The notes beneath the pieces are model-generated. The model was not told where the DNA came from, did no database searches, and was given only the letters and a program-made list of their open reading frames with translations. DNA of 64,000 nt, taken from positions 236,323 to 300,322 of the forward strand of contig NW_013657670.1 in NCBI RefSeq assembly GCF_000142905.1. The letters run 5' to 3'. Shown piece by piece: positions 20,212-31,300 of the stretch (position 1 is its first letter; every line of letters begins with the position of its first letter). The position numbers and the translations under genes are program-made. Source of the DNA: Thecamonas trahens ATCC 50062. Its lineage: Eukaryota; Apusozoa; Apusomonadida; Apusomonadidae.

Positions 20212-20862
20212 TCTCGAACCGAGAGGTAGAGTTTGAAAGAGAGAGAGTGTATGGTGCCCTGTAGAGCACGACAAGCGTGAGGAGAGAGAGTGTGTGCGCG
20301 AGACGCGTGTAAGAAGTCCAAGGTCGGAGTCAGAGGGCGGTCTAGAGAGTCTGGCGTTGTTGTGCGATCGCGCGACTCATAGGTTTTGTACTGTTCAGTC
20401 TTACTGGACAGGAGGCGAGCCAGCGACTCGTTCGGATCGCGAGCCGAACCGCAGACATGGAAACTTGTTAAAATTCAAACAAAAAGTCGTAAATATATTC
20501 ATTCTATATATTCCATACCGTACTAATACAACAGTTTTGTACATTGTGTTATATATACAAAAAATTATATTATTACGCACATAAAAATATAACTGTATAG
20601 TTGAGACAGCATTAGTCTAATCAGATGCCGATTTGGGCCTTTTCGCATGTTCCCTCTTGCCGCGCGTGATACATGTTACTTGCAGGCACATACTACACTA
20701 AACTACATAGCGCATAGCCTTGGCTATGGGATGGAGCTATGTACAGTTTGGTGGCTTCTATGTATCGCGAAAAATCGTTGAAAATGCAGTCTCTATCCAA
20801 ACTCCACCACGGCTCTCCTCTGACTTTATCAATGCCGGCAGCCGAGCTTGTGACACCGAGGC
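20212..20862. other. intergenic region with AT-rich island
   Basis: 651 bp upstream of the DNAJC8 gene. Bases 20455-20610 are strikingly AT-rich against a GC-rich genome, with runs such as TATATA and AAAAATATAA. A perfect 7-bp inverted repeat (CATAGCC, two bases, GGCTATG) lies at 20713-20728. No coding sequence or RNA gene was recognised. Confidence 0.75.
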
Positions 20863-21831
20863 CTAGCTCCGGCTCTCGGCCGAGTCCGAGCCATTCTCAT
20901 AGTCAGGCAATATCGGAAACATGCCGACGCCGTCCGAGTCATCGCTCCTGGTCTCGGAGCCGTCGTCGAGGGCGGTAGTGTAGCGATCAACATCACGGCC
21001 TGGCCCAGTGCGGTAGGGCAGTGGCTCGCGAACAACGCCAGCAATGTCCATGTCATCAAACGGCGAGATGGACGGCCACTCGGCAGCAAGAGGGAGCTCA
21101 GGGTCAAAGGCTTGGAAGAGCAAGCCGCGGATCCAAACCGGCGGCTGGTTCTTGGCAACAACGATCGCAGCAAGTGTCGGGACAGGCGCCGGCGTGAGCT
21201 CGTACTGCGCAGAGAGAACAATGTTCGAGGTGCGCAGCGCCGAGATGCCTTGCGGATGCAGCTCCCACGCGCCGCCATGCGTCGCCAGCGCCCGCCGGGT
21301 GAGGCTCGCAGGCGGATCGATGGGCGGAAAGACCGCCCGCGACGATGCGTACTGCGCATAGCCCGGCGCCACATATCGGCGGATGCGAACAGCGTCTGAG
21401 ATCAGCTCGAGTGTCTGCCCGCGGCCCGCCGTCCACCGGCCGGTCACCACCAGCTGGTCATCGGCCAGCGTCGCCCCGTCACCGTCCTTGGTCGCGCTCC
21501 AGAGCTTGAGCACAAACACGCCAGGCGGGCGGAAGAAGAGCAGGCGGAGCCCAAACCGGGTCCACGCCCTGTCGCCCGACACAGACTCGCTGTAGTCGCC
21601 AAAACACAGCCTCTGCCCGCCAAACACGCTCACAGCGTCGGCGGCAGGCACCGACTTGGTGAGGGCTCGTGCGAGGCTGTCGACGACACCACCGCCGCCA
21701 ACTGCGTCCGCCCGCCGCCGGCGGTCACCACCGGCAAAGTCGTTGTTGTCAAAGTGCACCGTCTCGCCCACACCTTCCTCCGGGGGTGGCTGGTCCTCGG
21801 TCCCAAACATGACCGAGAGGAACGAGCCCAT
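20863..21831 (-). CDS. hypothetical protein with N-myristoylation-type start
   Basis: A 322-residue protein that I do not recognise. It begins MGSFLSVMFG, fitting an N-myristoylation signal (Gly2, Ser6). A beta-rich middle (about residues 60-270) contains FGLRLLFFRPPGVFVLKLW, QTLELISDAVRIRRYVAPGY and PPVWIRGLLFQAFDPELP. The acidic Ser/Asp-rich C-terminus is likely disordered. No membrane segment or catalytic motif is visible. It sits between DNAJC8 and SRP72, all on the minus strand. About 110 bp separate its start from the SRP72 stop. Confidence 0.65.
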   Translation of the reverse strand: MGSFLSVMFGTEDQPPPEEGVGETVHFDNNDFAGGDRRRRADAVGGGGVVDSLARALTKSVPAADAVSVFGGQRLCFGDYSESVSGDRAWTRFGLRLLFFRPPGVFVLKLWSATKDGDGATLADDQLVVTGRWTAGRGQTLELISDAVRIRRYVAPGYAQYASSRAVFPPIDPPASLTRRALATHGGAWELHPQGISALRTSNIVLSAQYELTPAPVPTLAAIVVAKNQPPVWIRGLLFQAFDPELPLAAEWPSISPFDDMDIAGVVREPLPYRTGPGRDVDRYTTALDDGSETRSDDSDGVGMFPILPDYENGSDSAESRS

Positions 21832-21939
21832 GCCAGGTGAGTAAGGAAGACGTGTCTGCTCGCCCTCGCGTCAGGCGGTCAGGTCTGGAGGTTGATTCCG
21901 ATCCAAGGCTCTCGATCCGACCACTTGGTTGGCTTTACT

Positions 21940-24133
21940 TCACCTCCGCTTCTTCTTGTTCTTCTTGTTCCGCTTCTTGTTGTTTTTCAGCTTACCACCG
22001 CCGTTTCCGCCGTTGTACGTGTCGTCGGAGGCAGCAGCGCCCTGGGTCGAGGTGTTGATGTTGCGGCCGCCGCGGTTGCGGCGCCCACGCGAGCGCGAGT
22101 TGCGGAAGTTGGGCCGGTCGCGCATGGGGGTCCACCGGTGCGGGTTGGGCGCGCGCGATGGGTCAAAGTTCTTTGCCGGCGGGTTCTTCTTCTTCTTGCG
22201 CTTGCGAACGAGCTTGGCCGGGCGGGCAGTCGATGCGCTGGCAGCGCCGGCGGCAGCCGACGAGTCGGCGGCGTCGCCCGACGTCGCTGCGCCAGCCTCC
22301 GACTGCTTGCCCTTGCGAGCTCCGCTCGTCCGCTTCGGGGCGCCGAGGACAGAGGCGATGAGCGCGTCGGCATTGCCTGCAGCCGGTGTCGGCTGCGGGA
22401 GGGCGGTGGCGGCGAGCTCGGCCTTGTCGGGGTCGGCAAAGGCGAGAGCCTTGACAAGCTTGGCCCGGAGGAGCTGCGAGTTCGGCGCAAGATCCAGGAG
22501 CTTGGAGAGCAGAACCGTGGCCTGCGCGGCCTTCCCGCGCCCGAGCAGAAACTCGGCGGCGCCCTCAAGGAGCTCGGGGCAATCACCATTGGCCTCGACC
22601 GCGGTCTCGATGACCTCGAGCGCGCCGGCGGCATCGCCGACTGCCTCCAACAGCGCCGCGTGCGTGCCGACAAACGCGGGTGTGTACCGAATCTCGTCAA
22701 GTCCCTCGGCGGCAAGCATCTCAAGCACCTCGTCCCACTTCTTGTTGTTGTACGCGTTCTGCGCCGCCACCAGGAGGCTCGCGGTCTCGTCGACATCGCG
22801 CGCTGCCGCCAGCGTCGCCTCGACCTTGCTCATCTTGTTTTCGCGCGCATACAGCGTCGCAAGGATAAAGAGCGGCGTCACAAGCGTCGGCTCGCCCTTG
22901 CGCATCTCGTCGATGAGCGCCCGGCACTGCTCAAACTTGCCCATGTACATAAACAGCAGCGCCCGGTTGAGCGCAATTGCCTGCTGCTGCGCCTTGGTCA
23001 GCCGCCGCCGCAGCACCTCGGCCGACGCCTTGGACGACTTCTTCATCGAGTCAAACAGGTCAGCCGTCTGCCGCAGGCACGTGATGTTGTTGTTTGCCAC
23101 CGCGAGTACCGTGTCGTCGTTCAGCGACGCCTCCACTAGCTGCGCGTACACCGACGCCGCCTCCTCGCTCCGCCCGCTCAGCTGGTACACGTAACCCAGC
23201 TGTGCACGGATGACTGCAACCTCTTCCTCGATCTCGTCCTCGGTAAACCCATCCCCTGCAAGCACCTCGGTCGCCACGGAAATCGCCTCGTGCAGACCGG
23301 CCTCTGCGCCCGCAAGGTCGCCCGCCGCAATCGCACGTGTCGCTTCGTTGTAGAGCAGCTCAAACCCTTCGCGCGCCTCCTTCTTGCTCAGCTGCAGATC
23401 CATGCTCGAGCCCACAGTCGACGCCGCGTAGTTGGCCTTGAGCTCAATCGGCACCGCTCCGTAGTTGGGATCAAGCAGCAGCGACCGGTACAGCATCAGC
23501 GCCTCGTCGTACTCCTCCAGTTTGTACAGCACCTGCGCACGGAGCTCCTTGAACGGAATAGCCTCACCCTCGGACGCCTCCAGCGACGAGAGCAGCTCGC
23601 GTGCCTCCTCAAACGCAGACTGCCGGTACAGGCAGTACGCATGCTCAAACGCAAGCTCCTTCGAGAGCTCCGGTGTGAACAGGTCCGCAGCCTTATCTGC
23701 CTGCCGCTCCAGGAGCAGCAGCGAGATGTACGCCCATCGCGTCTCCTTGCACGGGTCGGCCTCAAACACTGAACGGTCGCCCACCGCCTCGCTCACCCGT
23801 GAGTGGACCTCGCACGCTCGTCCTCTCGCCCTCTTCTTTCTCCCTCCAGCCACAACTTGGCTCTCCTCTGTACCCACCCCACCCCGCCTGCCCTTCCTTG
23901 CCTTGCACCTCCCCACCGCCTCGGCCACGACGGTCAACGCCGCCACCCGGCCCGGTTCCCTGCCCCTGACCTCGAAAATCAAACAAGAGGAACACGGACC
24001 GCTTGCCCCCTCCCCTCCTCCTTCCTCTCCCCTCTCCAAACATACGCTGCTTGCACACAGAGAGCGCAGCCTTGTACGCGTGGTTCTCGATGTGGTGTTG
24101 GAGCTTCTGGTACTTGGCTGCCGTTCCCGACAT
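21940..24133 (-). CDS. SRP72: SRP72, signal recognition particle subunit (two exons)
   Basis: Exon 1 is 24133-24046 (MSGTAAKYQKLQHHIENHAY ... SVCKQ). The donor GTATGT is at 24045 and the acceptor TTCAG ends at 23769. Exon 2 (23768-21940) continues LFEADPCKETRWAYISLLLL. The spliced protein has 638 residues with the frame kept. It is a TPR-type helical solenoid (HAYCLYRQSAFEEARELLSS; AQLGYVYQLSGRSEEAASVY). The C-terminus carries the SRP72 RNA-binding motif (NFDPSRAPNPHRWTPMRDR, about residue 560) and a Lys/Arg-rich tail (KLKNNKKRNKKNKKKRR). SRP72 binds SRP68 and 7SL RNA in the particle that targets nascent secretory proteins to the ER. It is divergent from the histone-fold gene across 132 bp. 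Confidence 0.92.
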
Positions 24134-24265
24134 CCTGCTCCACCTCGTCGAGTCGTGTGGCCACTCCCGCCGCGACTACCCTCCCCACCCCACCAGCCGC
24201 CCTCGCCCACCCAATTCGCAGCCGACTCCCGGTCTCCGGCCACCGCTCTCCCGTCTTGCCCAGCC
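24134..24265. promoter_or_regulatory. compact bidirectional promoter (SRP72 / histone-fold gene)
   Basis: Only 132 bp separate the SRP72 start (minus) and the CHRAC1-like start (plus). It must hold both 5' UTRs and promoters. It is C-rich on the plus strand directly before the ATG at 24266. No TATA-like element is evident. Confidence 0.55.
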
Positions 24266-24821
24266 ATGTCGTTCTCGTTCTCTGGCCCAGACTACAAGGG
24301 CACCGAAGAGTCGACCTTCCCGCAGGCACGCGTCCGCAACATCATGAAGGCCGACCCCAACGTCAAGTCGGTCTCCTCTTCGGCCCTCTTCCTCGTCTCT
24401 CGTGCCACCGTAGGTGTTACCCTCCCCCCCTTCGCTTGTCCCACGTAGATTCATTCTCATTCACTCTCTCTTCCCCCCACCCCGCCACCACCACTCACCC
24501 CGGGCCACCCACGTCCCTCGCCGGCACCTGTGTGGACTGCAGGAGATGTTCCTTGAGCACCTCACCATTGCCTCTCTCCAAAACGTTGCACTGCGCAAGG
24601 AGGGTGGCAAGAAGACCATCATGTATCAGGACGTCGCCGCGGCTGTCCGCGAGCGCGACGAGCTCGAGTTCCTGGACGACATTGTTCCCGATCCCATCAC
24701 GGTCGAGCAGCTGGAGGCCACCCGTGCAGAGTATCCTCTTCTGCCTACCTCGACCGCTACCGAGGCGGCTGGCGCACAGCCTGCTGCTGCATCCACGGCA
24801 GGCGCGGCAGCCTCCACATAA
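24266..24821 (+). CDS. CHRAC1/POLE4/NF-YC-type histone-fold protein (two exons)
   Basis: Exon 1 (24266-24409) encodes MSFSFSGPDYKG ... FPQARVRNIMKADPNVKSV ... LFLVSRAT. The intron has donor GTAGGT at 24410 and acceptor CTGCAG ending at 24542. Exon 2 (24543-24821) continues EMFLEHLTIASLQNVALRKE, KKTIMYQDVAAAVRERDELE and FLDDIVP. The 140-residue protein has the histone-fold order LPxxRVxxIMKxDPxV, helix 2 ending in A.EMFLEHL, then a YxDV loop, as in CHRAC1, POLE4/Dpb3 and NF-YC. The FLDDIVP ending is closest to CHRAC1. It would pair with a POLE3-type partner in chromatin remodelling or replication. The Ala/Thr-rich C-tail is not conserved. Confidence 0.85.
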
Positions 24822-24840
24822 ACCACGCGTTTACCAACAG

Positions 24841-27800
24841 CTACGGGTACAGGATGCGCGCAAAGAGCTCGTCATGAGCGCGATGGGCCGCCATACGCGC
24901 AATCCACGCCGGCATCGGGTGGGAGCGTCCTGGCATGCTCGCAAAGAGCGCGGGCTTGGCGGCAAGGACGCGCTCAAACGCCGCGCGGCCGAGGGCGGAG
25001 ACCTCGTCGTCGCTGATCGGCACAAAGCCGCCGAGCCGCGCCACAGCCGGCGCCTCTTCACCGCGCCGGCGCACGAGCCGGACCGAAAACTCGATAGTCC
25101 GCTCCATCACTTGCGCCACAAACTGCGGCTTGAAAACTGCTAGCGCCCGCACGTGGCAATAGAGCTTCATCGCCGCGAGTACAAAGGCTTGGAAGACGTT
25201 GAGAGCCACCGTCTCGCGCGAATTGATTCCTCCGTCCAGCAGCAGCGCCACCAGCCGCGGCTTCATGTACTGATACATCTTGTCCTGCAATGAGAGTGCA
25301 CTCGGCCCGCTCGCACCGAGACTCAGCGACTCGGAGACGTGAGTTCCGAGGTACCGCCCGTAGTCGGCGCGGACCTCGCCACTCGCCATCGAGAGGAACA
25401 GCCCACACCACGGGAGGAACTGCTCGTCAGCAGACTCGTCGACAGCGCCTGGCAGGACCACAAGACTCTTGCTCTCTACAGCCGTGCATGGAAAGCTCGC
25501 CGTCGTCTTACCGCCATGAACCTCAACGCCGTACACCTTGACCCGCTCCGAGTGCATCCGCGCCACAAACGCGCGCGCTGCGTCGGCGTTTGGCGTGAGA
25601 AACAGAAAGTCGTCGATGAGGTGCAGAAGGAGGGCAGGCCCGCCTGCAGCCTCGAGGCCGGCAAGGACTTTGGCGTGCAGATCCGCGTAGACTCGCGAGC
25701 AGAGAAAGGCCGAGAGAACCGAGCCCTGCGGAATGCCCTTGATCTGCCGGTACATCCGTGAGTTGAGCGAGACGTAGTTGGCCGTGACGTGCTCGCGGAT
25801 GCGCTCTTCCAGCTCGCGCGCCTCCTCGGTCGAGTACACCACGCCGTCGGTAAAGACCGTGTTCCGCCCGCGCGGCGCCAGTGACTCGCTTGCCAGTTGG
25901 CCAAATGGCGTAAACTCGTCGCTCGGCCGTGCCCGCCGGTGCCACCGCGTCCGGATCGCCCCGCCACCCACGTACGTTGACGAGTACCGGAGCACTGTGT
26001 ACGCCTCTTCGCGGAGAAGCTCGCCGGTTGCACGCACCACAACCTCGTGCGGGAGCGAGTCAAACGCGCCCGACACATCCAGCGCAACCGCAAAAAGCTT
26101 GCTACCCTCGGCTCGCTCGCCTAGCACTCCAGAGAGCCTTGCGTCGGCCACAAACGGCTTGTACTTGGCGTACACGTCCGAGTAGCCAAAGACCGATCCG
26201 CAGAGCAGCGACTCGTCGTCAGCCCGCGCCCGCTCAAAATTGAGAACCTGAAGGACCGGGAGCAGCGCCTCGTTGACACTCTTCACACGTCCAAACTTGC
26301 TCCCACTCGCGCTCGTCCGCACAAGAGCAGCCTCGGCGCCGCTCGGTTGCCGTGACAGGTTCATGATCGGCCGCATCGCCTTGGCCTTGGGCAGGAACCG
26401 CAGCGAAGCAAAGCCAAAGCCACGACGCGCCACCGCCGCACCAGCCTCAGCCGGCGACGCTGGGGCAAGAACGCTCGTCTCCAGTTCGCGAGTCGCCAGC
26501 TTGACAAGTCGAGCCCACACTGCGTTGCGGTAGTAGAAGATCCGCGCCTTGTGCGCGGCAGACTCGGTGACGTAAAAGTGGTCCGCAAGCAGTGGCACCA
26601 CAAGGCCGTCAAACACAAACCGCACCACCCGCCGGAGGGCGTCTCGCCCGAGCCCGACGACCTGAGCCAACCAAGAGCCCTTCACCTTGGTCGCCATTCC
26701 TTCCATCGCCCATCCGAGGCCAAACGTCTCGTGCCGGTTGCCGCATACAAACTGTGCCACCTTGCCCATCAGCACTCGCCAGTTGGCCTGGCCGCCCACC
26801 AGTTCGCGCGGCAAAATGATGCCGAGCACGCACTGCACAAACGACACTACTGAACTGTGTGGCGAGAACTGACCAAGCAGCTCGCGCATGCTCGCATCCT
26901 CGCCGTCTGCACTCCGCCGCTCGGGGTTCGCGCAATGCTTCTCGAGGCACGCTTGCCAGCACACCCGGCGGGCCCGCTGCAGCATCTCGCCTACCAGTTG
27001 GCGGAGCAATGGCGACTTGGTCACGCGCCGTGGCGCTCGCCCGGTCTCGGACTGGCTGCTGGTTCCGCTCCGCACAAGCCAGCCAGTGTGTGGACCGTCA
27101 TTGCCGAAAATCATGTCGATAGCCACAAGTTCCTTGCCTTTGCCAACAAGCACGCAGTGCTGCGGGTGGAGCCCCGGGCGCGGGCGAAACTGCTGTCGGT
27201 AGAAGATCCGTATGCGCTCGAGGAGGACCCGCGGCTGCACCCGGCGAGGCCGCGCCCCGCTCTCCTCGACTTGCGTGTCACTGCCGAGTAGCTTGGCTCG
27301 CTTCCGCCGCTTGCGCCGTGCAGCGGCCCGAGTCAAGCTAGGCCTCGCACTCGCGCCAGTTTGCAGCTGCTCTTCGCTGCCTCGTCGCACCCGCTTCCGC
27401 GTTCGCGCTCGCTTGCCACTGGCAGGTGGAGCCAGTTCACCACCGACAGACGGTCTGGTCCGCGCTGCCCAGATCCGCCGCGTCAGTGGCTCGCCTGCAA
27501 CCTGCAGGTAACACTTGTTCTCGAGCGCGGTAAAGAGCGAGGTGAAGAGCAGGAGGAAGACCATGGCGTCGTCGCCAATCCGTGCCAGCAAGGCACGCCA
27601 CGGCTTGGCGCACAGCGTCATGTGCAGCGTGTTGGGGTAGTGGCACTCGACGCCGTACACACCAACAATGCCGCGCCCGGCAGAGTTCCCGCTCAGCCGC
27701 CGGTGCCCGAGCGCAAGCACATGGTGCGTGCCCCAGAACGAGTCACTGCTTTCGCGCTGTCGGAACAGCTCCGTCAGCACCACCTTGAGAACTTGCAGCA

Positions 27801-28095
27801 TGTGCCACGCCGGTGCCACACTCTCGCTGCACGATCCGCGCTCCGAGAGCACCGGCGCAGCAGGCGTCTTGTCGTCCCAACACACCAGCGTCGTATCCAG
27901 CAGCTGACCTACTCCGCCGTCGTCGGCCACTCCGTCGTCCACCTCCCGCCAGCCCATGACCTCGACGAGGTACCTCCCCAGTCTTGCCCTGTGTTGGTAC
28001 GTTTTGCGCAGCACCTGGATCGTTGTCCCCTCCTCGGTCCCAGCTCGTGGCATCGCCACGAGTCGAGCACCAGCCGCGCCGCCGCCATCGCCCAT
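24841..28095 (-). CDS. TERT: telomerase reverse transcriptase
   Basis: A single uninterrupted frame of about 1084 residues. An N-terminal TEN-like domain (IQVLRKTYQHRARLGRYLVE; IVGVYGVECHYPNTLH; ALLARIGDDAMVFLLL) is followed by QFP/CP/T-type motifs, with ADHFYVTESAAHKARIFYYR at about residue 510. RT motifs are in order: 1/2 FASLRFLPKAKAMRPIMNLS; A FAVALDVSGAFDSLPHEVV (catalytic Asp); B' IKGIPQGSVLSAFLCSRVYA; C LLHLIDDFLFLTP (catalytic Asp pair); and E WCGLFLSM. A C-terminal extension follows. The QGSVLS, WCGL and T motifs separate it from retroelement RTs. The start is 28095 (MGDGGG); 28053 (MPRAGTEE) also fits, and the frame is open to 28287. It synthesises telomeric DNA on an RNA template. 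The stop is 19 bp from the convergent histone-fold gene. Confidence 0.95.
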   Translation of the reverse strand: MGDGGGAAGARLVAMPRAGTEEGTTIQVLRKTYQHRARLGRYLVEVMGWREVDDGVADDGGVGQLLDTTLVCWDDKTPAAPVLSERGSCSESVAPAWHMLQVLKVVLTELFRQRESSDSFWGTHHVLALGHRRLSGNSAGRGIVGVYGVECHYPNTLHMTLCAKPWRALLARIGDDAMVFLLLFTSLFTALENKCYLQVAGEPLTRRIWAARTRPSVGGELAPPASGKRARTRKRVRRGSEEQLQTGASARPSLTRAAARRKRRKRAKLLGSDTQVEESGARPRRVQPRVLLERIRIFYRQQFRPRPGLHPQHCVLVGKGKELVAIDMIFGNDGPHTGWLVRSGTSSQSETGRAPRRVTKSPLLRQLVGEMLQRARRVCWQACLEKHCANPERRSADGEDASMRELLGQFSPHSSVVSFVQCVLGIILPRELVGGQANWRVLMGKVAQFVCGNRHETFGLGWAMEGMATKVKGSWLAQVVGLGRDALRRVVRFVFDGLVVPLLADHFYVTESAAHKARIFYYRNAVWARLVKLATRELETSVLAPASPAEAGAAVARRGFGFASLRFLPKAKAMRPIMNLSRQPSGAEAALVRTSASGSKFGRVKSVNEALLPVLQVLNFERARADDESLLCGSVFGYSDVYAKYKPFVADARLSGVLGERAEGSKLFAVALDVSGAFDSLPHEVVVRATGELLREEAYTVLRYSSTYVGGGAIRTRWHRRARPSDEFTPFGQLASESLAPRGRNTVFTDGVVYSTEEARELEERIREHVTANYVSLNSRMYRQIKGIPQGSVLSAFLCSRVYADLHAKVLAGLEAAGGPALLLHLIDDFLFLTPNADAARAFVARMHSERVKVYGVEVHGGKTTASFPCTAVESKSLVVLPGAVDESADEQFLPWCGLFLSMASGEVRADYGRYLGTHVSESLSLGASGPSALSLQDKMYQYMKPRLVALLLDGGINSRETVALNVFQAFVLAAMKLYCHVRALAVFKPQFVAQVMERTIEFSVRLVRRRGEEAPAVARLGGFVPISDDEVSALGRAAFERVLAAKPALFASMPGRSHPMPAWIARMAAHRAHDELFARILYP

Positions 28096-28319
28096 GCGCC
28101 GCCGAGCACTACGCCAAGCACCACAGTCGCAGTCAGCCTCGCCACCCGGACCAGCCTCGCCACTCGAGTCCGCCTCGCGCACTCCCCCCGCGCCCACCTC
28201 GCTGCTTTCAGCGAGAGGTGTAGGTGTAAGGTTGGCGGCGCAGGGTGTGGTGTGGGTGTGGTGGCGTATTGCTGGTGTTGGGGACACAGGGTGGGCCCAG
28301 CCCCAGCCACCACCTCTCT

Positions 28320-28335
28320 CCCCCCCCCCCCCCCC
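28320..28335. repeat. poly-C tract upstream of RapGAP-CNH start
   Basis: A run of 16 C followed by TTCCTCCTCC, 40 bp upstream of the ATG at 28374, in the 278-bp divergent promoter shared with TERT. Confidence 0.8.
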
Positions 28336-28373
28336 TTCCTCCTCCCCCTCCTCCTCTTTGTTCTTGTCCGGCT

Positions 28374-31300
28374 ATGGCCAGCGCTGGTGACGCCACGGGT
28401 GCCCCACTCATCGTGTCGGACACGTTCCAGGTGGTGCCGCCGGCCGCCGGCTGCCGCTGCGCCAAACTGCCGTCCGGCCGGTGCTCTGCCTGTGCCGTCC
28501 CGCATGCCATGTACCTGGAGAACCTGCCGTCCGAGCGCGGTTGGTTTGCCGGCTATCTTCTTGCCGGGCACGCCTCCTCGCCGGTCGACGTCTTCTACCT
28601 TGCCGACTCGCTGCCTGACGCCGAGTCTGCTGCCGACTGGCACCCATCGACCCATGCCGCAGCCACACCGTACGCCTTTATGCTCGCCTTTGAGGGCGAT
28701 GTTGCTGGCACCAAGGGCGGATCGCCAGCTGTCGTCCGAGTTGTTCGATGGGCCGCCTCGGGATGCTCGTACTTTCGCCTCGCGCTCGCCAAACGCAAGA
28801 AGAAGGCCCGCGCCAATCTCAAGGCTATCCTTGCTGCGCTGGACCCACCACTTGCTACCCGCGCCTCCGCCTTTCACCATGCCTTGCTCCCAATAAGCAA
28901 CGACGAGACTGGTGAGGAGGACACAGATTTGGCCAAGCTGCTAGCCTCGGCTAAGCGCGACTTTGCCGCTGTCGAGGTCGAGACGGTTCCGCACCTGCTC
29001 AAGATCGGCGTGCTCCTTGCTTTGCCTGGCCAGGTGGACCAGAGCGAGATCTTGGGCAACAGCCAGGCGACGCCGGCCTTTGCCGAGTTTCTGGATTGCA
29101 TCGCCGAGCGGGTTGCGCTCGCCGGCCTCGAGCGCTGGCACGGCCGCCTCGACGCCTCGGGCCTCGACCGCACCGGGACGCATACGTATGTGACAACATG
29201 GAAGCCGCACAACGTCGAGGTCTTGCTCCATGTCGGGACCGAGCTGCCAGACGAACCAAGCTCCACCCAGCACATCGCCAAGAAGCGCCACATCGGCAAT
29301 GACCGTGTCATTCTCGTCTTTGTTGACGACGAGTCGTCGGCGTCGTCGTTTGATCCTAGCACAGTGACGACAGCCTTTGGCGCCGTCTTTATTGTTGTCC
29401 AGCCACTGCCGCGCAGCCCGACAGCACCGCGCCGGTACCGGGTCTGGGCCGCGACCAAGTCAGGCATCCCTCCTTTCCTGCCGCTCCTCCCACCGTCGCG
29501 GGTTGTTGCTGCCGCGCACCTCCGCGCCGTCATTCTCTCGCTTGCTTACAACGGGCGCGCCGCATCATGGACGGCGCAAAGAACAGCCGACACCACCCGG
29601 TTTCTCCTTACCATGGCCTTTTGCAAGCTTCGGGCCATCTCCCACCCAGCCGAGCGCGCCGCGCTGCTTGCGCCCCGGTCGGCAGCCATGTCGTCAGCGT
29701 ACACGCCGGCGCCACCGTCAGACTGGCCTGTCCAGCGGCGGCCGGTTGCCACCGTCGCTCTTGCACCTCCGCTTGCGGTCAACCCTGCGTTCTCGATTCG
29801 CCCGCTCAAGGGCCGACTTGCCTCCTCGGGACTCAAGACTGGCCTCGAGGTTACCCCGCTCTGTGACCTCGTCGATGGCTACGCCGCCGTGACCGGCCTC
29901 GGCCTCGTCTCGTCGGTCTCGGGCGAGCCCGTTTTTCGCGCCGAGCTGGTGAGTCATCTGCGGACGTGGCGCTCGTCTGCGTCGGCCACCTTTGTTCTCG
30001 CCTTTCTCGCCGGCAAGTCGGTGGCCAAGGCCGAGCTCCACATTCTCTGGCTTGCATCCGGCTCGAACCCGACACCTGTGGTCAGCAGCGTGCCAGAGAC
30101 ACGCGGCGCGCATGCGCTCGCACTGGTGAGCAATCCTGACCGCCGCAAGGACGGCTTTGTCCTTGCCATCGGCCTACCCAAGCATCAGCTGGCGCTCTTT
30201 GCTTCGGACCCGGCCTCCAAGTCTGTCCGTCGCTTTCACGTCGAGGACGTGCCCGGCGCCGTCACCTCCCTCGCCTTTCACCGCACACTCCTCTTTGTGG
30301 GCCTCGACAACGGAGTCATCCTCCGCGCAAATCTGGCGACCGGCCTTGAGTTTGTTCCGCTCGCGCTCAGCAATCCGCCGTCAGCCGCAGTCTCGTTTCT
30401 CGGCGTGGCACCTACAGCTGCCGTCCTGGTCGCCGGCTACGACGGCGGCATGAGCCTCGGCATCCCACTTGCGGCCGATCCTCGTCAGCGGGTGGCCTCA
30501 CTCTGGCGCAATCGGCCCTCCACTCCCGAGCCGCACTATGCCGTGTTTGGCCAGTCCGACCTCGTGCTCGTTGCCGGCGACTTGGCCCTCGATGTCTACG
30601 CGGCGCTTTCGGGCGCCCATCTAGCGTCGCTCATCGAGCCTGCCACTGACGCGAGCATTCCGTCGCCGACTCGTCTCGCCGCCTACCGTCTAAGCTCGCA
30701 GCCTGCGCCCACGGCCACCGTCTTTGCCTGGGATGCGGAGGCCAAGGCCACACGCATCTGGCATGTCACCACGGTTGACTCGGGCATCACCGACGAGCGC
30801 CCCGGCCGTGGCAAGATCACGCGGTTTGCCGAGGCCGAGCCTCAATTTGAGCCTCAGCCTGCGGCCGAGGCCGAGTCTGAGGCAGAGGCAGAGGCGAAGA
30901 CTGAGGCCGAGGCCGAGACTGAGGTCGAGTTCGAGCCTGGCAGTGGAAACCATGGTGTGCTTGTTGTCGACGCGGACCAACCGCTGGTCATGAGCTCCAA
31001 CTCAATCTCGCCGCCATTATCGCCGCCACTCTCCCCATCGTCGGCATCGCTTCCTAGCCCTGAACCTCGTCAAGTGCTGTCGCCTTCATCGCTGCCTGCG
31101 CCTGCGCTCGTGGAGCAGAGCGAGACCAGAGCTGAGCGGCGGTCGCGATCGAAACGTGCCAAGCGTGGATACGAGGTTGTGGAGCTTTTGGCTGCGCCGC
31201 TGGCGACCAGTCATGGCGACGCTGTCGCAGCAGCTGCAGATGCCGACGCTGACGAGACTGAATCGTCTTCGTCGGCAAGCATGCCCGAGTGTGGACTGTC

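Noticed and set aside
24841-28095. Reverse transcriptase as a retrotransposon
   Set aside because: TERT-specific T, QFP-like, QGSVLS and WCGL motifs, a TEN-like N-terminus, a single copy and no flanking repeats or endonuclease.
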